A stretch of 64,000 bases of DNA from Geosiphon pyriformis (taxonomy: Eukaryota > Glomeromycota > Glomeromycetes > Archaeosporales > Geosiphonaceae). Where the stretch lies: positions 1 through 64,000 of the forward strand of contig JAAOMT010000245.1 in NCBI GenBank assembly GCA_016748015.1, in the 5' to 3' direction. Below, piece by piece: positions 21,841-31,485 of this stretch. The position numbers were made by a program, and so were the translations under genes. The notes under the pieces were generated by a model. The model searched no databases and was not told the DNA's origin. It worked only from the letters and a program-made list of their open reading frames with translations. Numbering within the stretch: position 1 is the first letter of the stretch; each line of letters starts with the position of its first letter.

Positions 21841-22278
21841 TTCAGTTGAACCAAAACCTTGGGTTCCTCTATCGTTTTTTCCTATTTGTTCTCTTTGATT
21901 GACTAGTTGCAAACCCGAAATGTTGATTAAGGATAGGTAAATAGCTTGGGCAATTTTTTCAGCATGTTCAATCTTGAATGGTTTGTTAGTTTCATTTTGA
22001 AGCATTACTGTTATGTCTCCCATATATCCAGCATCAATTATTCCTCCTCTGACATTGATTCCTTTGCTTGCTAGAGAGGACCAAGAGGCGATTTGAACCA
22101 TTGCTCTTGGTGGGATTTTGAGTGCAATTTTGAGGTTGATTTTTGTGAGAGACTTGGGTTTGAGAACAAAAGTATCCTTGCCTGGATATCTTAAGTCATA
22201 TCTAGCATCAATTTCGTGTGTTTTTTCAGGTTTTATTTCTTGTCCGTTGTTGTTGAAGTATTTAAGTTGTAAGGCAGG
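21841..22278 (-). pseudogene. dUTPase domain embedded in Pol (element 2)
   Basis: The five dUTPase motifs are recognisable, but motif 1 reads ARYDL (Gly to Arg), motif 2 ASWSSLA (Arg to Trp) and motif 3 DAGYMGD. Both changed residues lie at or near the substrate pocket in the family, so the enzyme is probably inactive here, although the frame is open across the whole domain. Motif 5 (DRGTQGFGST) is intact. Confidence 0.9.
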
Positions 22279-22384
22279 CTGATTTTTGATAAGGTAGATG
22301 GGTGTTGTTTCAATTTCTTCCATTTCTTTAGGTTCTCCAAATTCAATTTCATTCTTATTATTTTCGCTGGGCAAGGGAATATTA

Positions 22385-23014
22385 AGCGCATAGTATTCAG
22401 GACACCATTGTTCATTACAAGGCATAATGCATTCTTCACATAGCCTAATGTTCATTTGTTCTAATCATTGAATTTGAGCTTCTTGGGTCAAGTAAGTATG
22501 GCTTGCAATTTGGTGGTAGACTTCTACTTCATCTTCATAATCGAATCCAGCTAATTCCATAGTGTATTCAATGTATTCTGCTTCCTTCATTTGACAAACA
22601 TCTTTTTTGGTAGCTCCATTAATTAATGCCATTGCTAAGTCAAAAATCATCTCGGCATCATGAGAGTAGTGATAAAGATTGTTGAGAGCACTGTTGTATG
22701 CTGCATTAAAGAGTGTTCCTCTTTTTATTTTTTCTAAAATTGATAAAGCATATTGGCAGGTCTAATTGCAGATGCCTCCTCTCATTGCTACATCAATCCA
22801 ATTGCATTCTTCCGGTAGCATATCTCCACAAGTCAAACAAGGGGTGTTGTCTCATTTTCCGCTCTTTTTTATTAGATGGCCCCTTTGCTCTCTGTGGCAA
22901 GCCTTGTAGTAATAACAAGTATAATTCTCATATTCTTCTTCAGGTGAAATGCAGGCTCCCATTGACGATAGTTTCTTGTGGCAGTCTTTACATTTAAGAG
23001 GAATATAGGGGTGT
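22385..23014 (-). pseudogene. Cys-rich domain between protease and dUTPase (element 2)
   Basis: Second copy of the unknown domain described for element 1. The Cys pairs are mostly kept, while stops occur at 22852 (TGA for TGG), about 22764 (TAG for CAG) and 22465 (TGA for CGA). One CYYCKACH-type position reads CYYYKACH. Comparison of the two copies supports an ancestral domain under constraint before decay. Confidence 0.6.
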
Positions 23015-23239
23015 TGTTTCCTTGGTTCGGGTTTTGAGTAAGGTATATTCCATCCAGAGGTTTTGGGTTTAGTGTGTGTGGTAAAATGTTCTTGTTCTGT
23101 TTCATCGGCCCAGTTGGACATTGATCCAAGAGCCATGAATGTTTCAATTATTGGTTTCTTTTCTTCTGGTTCAAATTCAAAAGCCGGGGCTTTTTCAGAG
23201 CGTTTGTTGAATGTACCACACATGGCAGGTACCCGGACA

Positions 23240-23796
23240 TGTTGTCCTTGGTAAAAGATTGTTAACTCTTGTGTTTCCCAATTCAGATTAGCATTGGCTT
23301 TTTGAAGCCAATTATTTCCGACAAGAGCTTGGTACTGGGATGCGTTCATTACAAGAACTTTGACTGGAATGGTAATTCCATCAAGAGTAAACGGAAAATT
23401 GTCAATTTCTTCTACTGGTGTCTTTTTCATGCCATCAGCAGTGACAATTACTGTTTGAGCTGGTTGGTCGACATTTTTTTTCAACTGTTGCATTAACTGG
23501 TAGGTGATAATACTTCCGGCAGATCCACTGTCTAGGATCAAGCAAATTGGCTTTCCTTCTACTTCAGCTTCTGTGTACATTGCAGTGATGGCTTTTTGCT
23601 CATTAGCTGCTGTATTGCTAAGCAAGAATGGTGATTCATTTGCTTCAAATTTGAAAGGAAAGATATCAGAGAGATTGGCATTTTCAGCAATTCGGGCTGG
23701 TGGAATAGTGATGTGATTATGAGAAGAGTTTTGTTGTTGTGCTGCAGCTCTACCTTCCAGGAGTACAATATGATAAAAATCCTGTTCTTCTGGCAT
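23240..23796 (-). pseudogene. Aspartic protease region (element 2)
   Basis: The active site reads ICLILDSGSAGSIITYQL, with the canonical DSG at codons 89-91 of the open frame (Asp at about 23532). The frame continues without stop through WLQKANANLNWETQEL into the Cys-rich domain. An in-frame TGA at 23941-23943 lies upstream at the Gag boundary. Confidence 0.85.
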
Positions 23797-23943
23797 TGTT
23801 AAATAACTGGATTGGGTGTGGTAGTGGTTGGGTCTTGGTTGAGTGAAATTTCAGGAAACCAATTGGTTGTTTGGACTGATTCTATTGTTGTTTACTTGGT
23901 ATTGGTTTTGTAGTGGGAATTGATTTTGTGTAATCAGTCTTCA

Positions 23944-25602
23944 AGCAGGTACTTGATAATGTTGTGTGGGTGGTTGTTAGTATTGCTGTTGGATTGGTTG
24001 TGGAGCGGACTGATAATAGTTATTTTGGTACTGGGATTTTGGTGGATAGTAAGCTGGTGGTGATGGTTGATAATAAGATTGTGGTGGAGAGTAACATTGA
24101 TTACCCCTGTTTTGTTGGTCTCGCTGTAGCTTTCTGCAATCTCTTTTCCAGTGGCCAGAGATTCCACAGTAATGGCAATTCTGGGGCTGGTTATTGGAAA
24201 GTGGTATAAAGTTATTTTGATTTCGTCTTTGGGGTGGTTGATATCTTTGGGGTTGTTGTTGTTGTTGATTGGTAAAATAGTTTTCGACCTTCTTTGTGAG
24301 TTGGTCAATTTTTTCCTCAGCTGCTGAGCTGGTTTCTCCAATTGCCAAATTTACAAGTTTTGTATGGTTGGCCTCTTCCATGGCCATTTCATATCTTTTC
24401 GCATGCTGTATGGCAGAGTTTAAATCTTCTGGCACATGTGGACAAATCTTTTTAATTAGTTTATCTTTTAGACCAGCGATAAATTGATCCAAGATTTGAG
24501 CATTGGAATAATAATCATTTGTCTCGAGTTGGCAAATCCATCTGAGAAGTTTGTTGAATTTCCCAATATAAGTCATAATGGATTCAGAGGGTTCTTGTTT
24601 GGTATTTTGAAAACAATTGCGAAGAGTGATGGAGGTATTATTGTCGGTGAACTGTTTAAGGAAGGCTGCTTTGAAAGTGTTCCAATCATTGAATAAGGCG
24701 GCCAGGTTTTCAAACCATTCTCCTGCTGTTCCTTTAAGAAAGTATGGAATTGTTCTTAACATTCTGGTGGCATTCCACCCATTTGCATCTTCGGCTTTAG
24801 TAACTTGGTCGAGCCATTCTTGAGGACTGGTCTCGATGTCTTCTCCATTAAAGTCAGGGATTTTTGCGATGTATGTTGTCATTTCGTCTTCTTCATTTTC
24901 ACTGTCTATTGATTCTTCTTCAGTTATTTCAGAGTTGTTTTCTTTGTTTGCTGCTGTCTCAGAGTGTTCACTTTGATTTTCAGCTAAAAAATCAAGAAGA
25001 TTGGAACTAGTTTGAAGGGGTTCTTGTTGTCTGGTGGAACTTTTGAGTGATATAAAATCTTCTGGTCTTGCAAATCGATTCAAGGGTAAATTAGGTGTTT
25101 GTGCTTGTGCAAATGAAGCTGGAAAAGGTGTGATAGTAAGTGGAAGTTTTGAGCTGGTTCCTTGTTCAGGTGTTTGTAAATGTTTGAATGATATTTTGGG
25201 AGTATTGGGTGTTGTGTGAACAGGTCAGTTATCTTTTTGTCTTTTGTTGCTACTGGTTTCAGGTTCAGATTCGAGTTCAAAGGCAAATTGTGTATTTGCA
25301 GGATATTTTTCTTCACAGAACCGAATGATATTATAATCGAGTTCCTTAAAATAAGTAGCGCAAGCTTCAGCACTAATGTTTTCTGATTCAGTATTGGAAT
25401 AGTGTATGTTCTTAAGAAGATCTCTTTTAACTGTTGTAATGTTGTAGTTCCCAAAGAGGTAGTCGTTAATTCAATTTTCGATGTATTGAAAAAGTGTTTT
25501 CTTGAAAGCTATGATTCCATCGCGTATTTCAAATCGTTGTTTGCAGTGTGTATAAATCGATTGATAGTACTCTAAAGTTGTAATGTCTGAGGCAGTCGCC
25601 AC
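23944..25602 (-). pseudogene. Gag: capsid and CCHC nucleocapsid (element 2)
   Basis: A 368-codon open frame (23977-25083) covers the capsid core (TAGEWFENLAALFNDW), a zinc knuckle CHYCGISGHWKRDC and a Gln/Pro/Tyr-rich tail. Upstream, to GTG at 25602, the frame has TGA codons near 25,470 and 25,225. In that N-terminal part the protein matches element 1 only at scattered blocks (LEYYQSIYTHCKQRF, CEE.YP). A TAA at 23977 replaces CAA of element 1. Confidence 0.84.
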
Positions 25603-25626
25603 TTTAAATTTGTTGCTGTGTTATTT

Positions 25627-25642
25627 CCATGGGAGAGCACCA
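25627..25642 (-). promoter_or_regulatory. Primer binding site, element 2
   Basis: Two bases inside LTR C the minus strand reads TGGTGCTCTCCCATGG, beginning with the TGG that pairs with a tRNA CCA end. The tRNA is not identified. Confidence 0.65.
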
Positions 25643-25644
25643 AA

Positions 25645-26625
25645 TGTTACTGGAGGTTTTTGGTCTCTTTTCTGTAATGTTGTTGATACTTATTTGCTGT
25701 GAATTCATGTTTTCTGGATGTGGTTGAACCTCTAGTAACTGAATTTATCTTCAAATTATTTCCTATAATTTGAACTTGTTGGGCTTATGAGTAGAATGGC
25801 CAATTCCGTGCCAGTTGCTTTATGTAGTTACGTTGTAGTAAATGTCAACTCTTTCCCAGGAATTGCTTGTCTGGAAGCTCACTAAAAATGTGTAGTTACT
25901 TTGCTGTGAAAGTTAACTCTTCTACAGGAATCTCATCTGTAGGTTACCCTAATGATTATAATAAGAAAATAAAAGAAAATAAAAGAAATATAAAAGAAAT
26001 CGAATTTTGTCAAGAGAAATGTTTTTGATCCAGGCCTGGAGTCACTAACAGTTTTACTGAAATTGGTAGCTAATCAATTTCAAAACGTTAGTTGGGTTTT
26101 GGGAATTTTCCAAAGGCAATAATTAAAGAATTTGGTTTTTCAATTATTTGATATTTATTTGTTTTTGTGTGTATAAGAACGGTTTTTAAGAGATAAATCT
26201 AAAGTAAAATACATTTTCTCGAAAAGAGAAGCTCTTCTTTTATACAACTTGTCGTAATACTATTCTATGAACTTGAATTTTGCTATTTTCTACAATTTCG
26301 CTGAACTAAAGGTGCATTTTGGCGAACTACAAGTTATTTCTGCGAACTATTAGATATTTCGGTGAACTATCACTTATTTCGGCAAATTTCTATAAATTTC
26401 AGCGAACTTTTGAATGTTACATAGTTCGGGGTATTGCATGATAGATCATCGCAATTAGGTTACATTTGTGTTGTGTACAATTTGGGTTATTAATTAAATG
26501 ATAATTTCGGACATTCTTTGCTAATGTAATAAGTGATAATTTGAAATGATAATATGTGTTAATTAATGATAGGAATTATAAGATAGTTTCATGCTAAATG
26601 ATATCTCTAATTTCGTCTGGTAACA
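25645..26625 (-). repeat. LTR C (5' LTR of element 2)
   Basis: A 981-bp LTR with the same termini as A and B. It is closer to B than to A. The sequence just outside (ATGTC) differs from that outside LTR A (ATACAG), so there is no target-site duplication across the array. Confidence 0.93.
26316..26415 (-). repeat. Five 20-bp tandem repeats inside LTR C
   Basis: Same five-unit array as in LTRs A and B. Units here keep GCGAAC or GTGAAC more often, giving near-perfect TTCGGCGAA-like cores. Confidence 0.78.
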
Positions 26626-26945
26626 ATGTCACAGATAGCCTAGTAAAAGACCCAGAAATAAGGGTAGAATTTTATATATTATCGGATAGCTTACTAGAAG
26701 GGCACAACTACCAGAATAAATCTGGTCTCCACACTGAGAAAGAAATTGAATGGAATTGTGATTCCGAAGACTATTACAATTACAATTGAATCTCTGTTTA
26801 TTATACAAAGAACTCAATCCCAAAATCTTTAGATATCAAAATCTTTAAATTACCAATACCAACATTAACAGAAACCAATAGCTTTTGAGCACCAAGTTAT
26901 GGATTTGTTATTTATTTCCACACCAGAAATAATCACCTGTAATAT
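26626..26945 (+). repeat. Partial LTR of the third Gypsy family, cut by LTR C
   Basis: This segment matches the minus-strand sequence of 59803-60110. Shared blocks include CCCAGAAATAAGGGTAGAAT, TTATACAAAGAAC and GCACCAAGTTAT, and both end near AATAATCAC. It is about 320 bp from the 3' side of that LTR, in the opposite orientation to elements 1 and 2. It is truncated at 26626 by LTR C and joined at 26946 to a LINE interrupted inside its endonuclease domain. Confidence 0.7.
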
Positions 26946-27430
26946 CAGCTTATCTTCATCAAGTTGCTTTTTAGAAATAAGCTTTCTGTTTCAATTCTGG
27001 AACTTTATGCTGGAGCTTCTCTTGCAGTCTGACTTTTTCAAGCTGATAAAATCAATTTACTTATAGCTAATGCTGTAAATGAGTCTTCTTTTGTTATTCT
27101 TAGTAGTAATTTCAATGAAAATGGTTCTCATAAGTGTGCCAGTTATAAAAAATGCATTGGTTTGGGGTTGGTCAATTCTTTGGTTGGGAGTTTGGTGGTG
27201 TGTACATCTATTTGAACAAATTCTCAGGACATTGCAAAGACAATTGATTACATGTTTGTTTCTTCAAATTTGGTCAGTGCATTGGTGCATTGTAATATTT
27301 TGGATGTTAGTAGACATTTCAACACTGATTACTATGCAGTTTTTGTGTTAGTGAGTTTGGATGGATTACTGGATACAAAGTTGAATTTTCTTTGTAAACA
27401 AACTAATAGGAATTGTTAGAAGTTTGATAT
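26946..27430 (+). pseudogene. LINE endonuclease remnant (copy B)
   Basis: Disrupted frames match the APE-like endonuclease of the copies at 44.5 and 54.8 kb: KLLFRNKLSVSILELYAG, then NFNENGSHKCASYKKC and a DYMFVSSNLV equivalent. The catalytic Asp of DFNENG is Asn here. Confidence 0.7.
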
Positions 27431-27662
27431 CAAGAGTGCTGATAAAGTTAAGTAGTGTGAATTTAAAGTGTCAATAGTAGCAAATGCTGCATTGTTTTCT
27501 AATGAGTTTGCTTCTTTTGTAATATTTTTTGATATGGATTCTATGTGGAATGTTGTTCATAAAGTAATGGTTTTTTTGGCTAATAAAACATTTAAGAAGA
27601 AATAATTTAAAGGCTTTAACAGTATTTTTACTAAGTGTTCTTCAAGGTTTCATAAATTAGAA

Positions 27663-29473
27663 TTGCTGGTTTTAAAAATTGTTAAGGCTTCTCTTGAAAA
27701 GAACTCTAGTGGACTCATATCTTTGATAGACCATTGGATTTCTTTGGATCCTGATAAAGCTCTGGCTGTACAGATTTTTTTAGACTCTGGTGCGAATTTT
27801 GATTGTGTTAGATCTGCTTTTTTTGGTATACAAAAGTTTTATCGTGCTTCCAAACTTGCTGAATCTCTAAGAGTTCAAGAGTCAAATATTAGGTCTGTTA
27901 TTGATAGACATATGGAGAGTTTTGCTTCTAATAAAGGTCATACAATTAAGAGTATTCTGAAATGTTCATTTCATAAGATGGAATTAGACCATCTGGTTGT
28001 AGGTGATAAATTGATTCTGGAATCTGATTTGGTTAAGACTAAGATGGATATGATTATGGAAGGGTGGACTAAGAGACATGGAGTGGTTTCTGACATCTCT
28101 AGCAAATGGTCTTGTCAATACCAGCCTTTGGAGTATGTTTTTGATGATACATTCTCAAATGTGATGAGTTGTTTAGTGTAATTTTTGATCTGCCTAATGA
28201 CAAAGCTGCTGGTCTTTCTGGTATTTCTAACAAATTCTGAAAACACTGTGACAAATTTGTTTTGGACATGCTTTTGAGGCTTTTGAATATTTGTGTGGCT
28301 TGCAAATTGGTGCCCAGTTCTTGGAGAGAGACTTGGATCTTGATGATTCCTAAACTATATAAATGAAAAGGAGTACTCACAAATACCCATCCTATTGCCC
28401 TGATTGAGATGACCAGAAAGATTTTCTCCAAGATTCTGTCTGATAGAATTTCTCTGGCATGTAGCACCTTTAATGTTCTTCATGGTGACAATTTTTCAGT
28501 TCTGAAAGATATAACTACACAATTACCCATTTTTGCAGTTGGTTCGGTAATAGAGGATGCTTTGGAAAAAAACTGTGAACTATGGCTGGTTTTGCAAAAC
28601 ATGTGAAAAGCATACAATTCTGTTAGTTGGGAACATCTAAAAAATAGTTTGATTAGAATCAAAATGTGTGACAAGTTCATACATTTTTTTGGTAGTATTC
28701 ATTGCAATTGTGTTAACAGAGTTATGACTGATTTTGGCTTAACTGATGGTTATTATGTTCATAATGGTCTGGATCAGGGAGAAGTCTTTTTGCCACTTCT
28801 TTGGCACATATTCTATGATCCCCTTCTTTGTGAAGTCAAAAGACAAAAGAGTGTATGTGAGTACAGATTGAACTCCAATTTTATTTTAAAAAATGGTCAT
28901 CCAAAATCAAGTGCTGGGTTGTTTTCTTTCTTTGCTGCTGGGACTTTTGTTGATGATATAATTTGAATTGACAGTAGTTAGAATACTACTTAGCATATTC
29001 TCAATATTGCCAGTGAATTTTTCCAGATCAATAATATATATATTAATATTAACAAGATGGTAGCCATCCCTATTAATTGCAGAGTTGTTGATCCTTCTTT
29101 GTCTATTAGTGGCTTACCTATTGCTATTCCCAAGAAAGGAGAATCACATCATTATTTGGGTATTTTTCTGTCAACTAATGGTCTCTTAAAGCCTAGTCTG
29201 GCCAAAGTCCAATCTGATATTCAGTTTTTTTCTAACCTTGTGCTGAGAAAGACCATCTCGAATAAGCAATTTTTGTACCTGGTTTTGGCAGTTCTCCTTT
29301 TTATTGTTAGCTACAGAACTCAGTTCAGTTTTGTTCCTATTAGCATGTGTAACAAATGGGATGCTCTGATTCGAAAAGACCTAAAGTTGAAATCTGGTCT
29401 TCTTCTTGACTTTTCAAGTGATATAATCTATTACTCTTTCTTTTATGGTTTAAAAACTTTTGAGCAGATATAG
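27663..29473 (+). pseudogene. LINE reverse transcriptase region (copy B)
   Basis: Fragments at 27663-28181, 28409-28606, 28649-28966 and 29057-29473 cover the RT N-terminal helical region and palm. Motifs include a LVLQNM...AYNSVSWEHL equivalent, DQGEVFLPLLWHIFYDPLL and the active-site FVDD, followed by a TGA where related copies have TGG. The thumb part has SFVPISMCNKWDALI. Confidence 0.8.
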
Positions 29474-29971
29474 TCTGAGAGTAAAATAGCTTTGCTGGTA
29501 AATTTTGCAAATTCTGATAAGATTTTAGGTTATTTGTTCCTCCATAGGTCTCATGACTTACAGGTTTCATGTTGGCATCCCATTCACCCCTTAAGCTTCT
29601 TGGCTTGTATTTGCATCAGTTCTTTCAATAATTTTTTAGCAGATATGGTTCATATTTTGTCAAAATACAATTTGTCTCTAAGTGGCTTTTTAAGTGATCC
29701 TTTTTGCCATTAAGATGGAGTTCTCATGTTAGTGGCTCTTGGTGAATCTGTGTTCTGTGCATGTCTCTTTTCTTTTCACCAATATGGCATTGCCTTTGTG
29801 GATCAGCTTTGTGATTATCATGGTGAAATTTTTGACTGGAAAACTTTTAAATGCTGGAAGAAGTTGGATCTTCATGGTCCAGTTCCCAATTGGTTCAGTC
29901 TTTCTGTCGCTTTCCTCAACAATGTGACTTTTCTTTCTGTTTGTTCTTCTTTTTTTGAAGGTGTTGGAGGT

Positions 29972-30628
29972 TCTTTGAGCATTTTTAAGTCTCATAAGTT
30001 TGATTTAGTATGTAATTGGTTGTTTTGTATTAGTGCTAATAGTCTGTCTGTCTATACAGATAGTTCACTGAAGGATTTGGGCACTATAAGCAGGAAGGCT
30101 GGTGCTGCTGTTTTTTTTGAAGACATTGGTCTGGATCTGGAAGTAAAAGTTTCTGGTTTGTTGTTCTTTACGTTGACAGAGCTGTAGACTATAGCTTTAA
30201 CATTAAAGTGTGTTTCTCTTTCTAGCTTAGTGTGCTTATATTCTGATAGTCAGACTGCTCTGGATGCATGCAAGTCGGAATTGCACCAGGTTTGTTCAGA
30301 CTTTCATAATTGGTACTGGGTGGAGCATCAGCATGTAGTGGACATTATTCATAGCAGGAATTTGAGAGTGGAGTGGCTTAAGGTAAAAAATCACTCAGGT
30401 ACCATGGAGAATGATCGTGCTGATGTTCTTACTGCTAATGCTTCTCTCTCTGATTGGTTCCTTTCTTTTCATTTAAAAGAACATTGCCTTGTTGCTGAAG
30501 ATGATTTCATTTTTGGTAATTCTAGACATTTCATTCATGATATTTTTAGATCTGTTCATTGGGTGCATTGGGAAGTTGGTTCTGGTTCTAAATTTTTAAT
30601 AAAAGATTTACTATTAGATGTTGATTGA
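29972..30628 (+). pseudogene. LINE RNase H domain (copy B)
   Basis: Two segments in one frame are separated by a TAG at the CAG position of TELQTI. Motifs are SVYTDSSLKDLG (Asp), TLTEL (Glu), LYSDSQTALDA (Asp) and ENDRADVL (Asp). All four acidic residues are kept, better than in copy A. Confidence 0.8.
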
Positions 30629-30639
30629 CTAAGCTTCTC

Positions 30640-31333
30640 TTTGGTATAGCATCTTGATTTGTACATAACTACGGGTTTCACAAGCAAACTTTTTGCCAGC
30701 TTGCATACATATTTTATAAAGACCTTACACTATCAGCTTCTTGTTGCTGTTTGAAAGCGCCTCTATTCCAGATACTACCCTAGTGTATTGTACTTATTTT
30801 GCAGTAATGTAAAAGTTTCAAATCACGTTTTTTCTTGTAAAATTGACATTTCCACCCATTATCAATTGTTAAATACCCATGCAGCTTCTTGGGAGCTGAT
30901 TTCTGGTCTTTCTTAATTTTTTTTTTGTGTGTCTCAGCTTTTGTCAACCTGTGCTTTGGATGTTTCTGTTTTTACAGCTCTTTGTAAAAGTTTTATTTTT
31001 AAGAATTGGTTCCAAGAGGCTGTGTCCATCTTTTATGATCTCAAAGTTGTGAGTCAGAAGATTATAAGTTTTGTGTGTACTCTTAGTGTCAACTTCAGAG
31101 ACAGTATATGGTTAGTTTATGCTAAACATCGTGTCTTTATGGAGAAGAATGGACTAATACCACTTGATGATTCAATTCCTATTTTGATTTCTGGGTTGTT
31201 GTTGAGGCTATTGGCTGGTGTCATTGGGTTGTTTGGCATTAATGAAGCCTTTGGTGTTCACTTTGGTTTTTATAGATCTTGTTTATTTTTTTCAGGTGTT
31301 GGTAATATTGTTTCAGTCCATATAGTTGCATAG
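30640..31333 (+). pseudogene. LINE ORF2 C-terminal region (copy B)
   Basis: It includes a VLYLFCSNVKVSNHVFSC segment, corresponding to the zinc-binding motif at 40.7 kb, then the open frame 30929-31333 with IWLVYAKHRVFMEKNGLIP, and ends with VHIVA before a TAG. It has stops and a frameshift. Confidence 0.65.
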
Positions 31334-31485
31334 TATTGTTCTGATCAGTCTAAATGACTGGTTACATATAGAAAGAGCATGATTCACACCTAGTTTGGAT
31401 TATTTAACTGATGTATTATATTAGATGGCATTTGAATCTCACTCATTAAGCATTAATAATAATAATAAAAAATTTTGAATTTGAA

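Larger units (their letters stand above)
16778..26625 (-). mobile_element. Ty3/Gypsy-type LTR retrotransposon, element 2 of a tandem pair
   Basis: Flanked by LTR B (16778-17760) and LTR C (25645-26625), element 2 has the same domain order as element 1 and high similarity over most of its length. From Gag to RNase H it stays in one frame. Two single-T insertions relative to element 1 (near 20,000 and 19,800) shift the integrase twice. Its protease triad and integrase catalytic residues are intact, but stops occur throughout. The first 400 bp of gag are clearly more diverged from element 1 than the rest. Confidence 0.9.
26946..31485 (+). mobile_element. LINE copy B, 5'-truncated
   Basis: The copy starts abruptly inside the endonuclease domain, where the partial LTR ends. 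It runs through RT, RNase H and the C-terminal region to a 3' end marked by an AATAATAATAATAAAAA tail at about 31,455. Many stops and frame changes are present. In the family, ORF2 carries an APE-type endonuclease, RT, RNase H and a terminal zinc-binding motif; I do not assign a named clade. Confidence 0.85.

Noticed and set aside
25080-25454. 124-codon minus frame at the start of element 2 gag
   Set aside because: The frame giving LEYYQSIYTHCKQRF and the match to element 1 is a different one. This is a low-complexity alternative frame.
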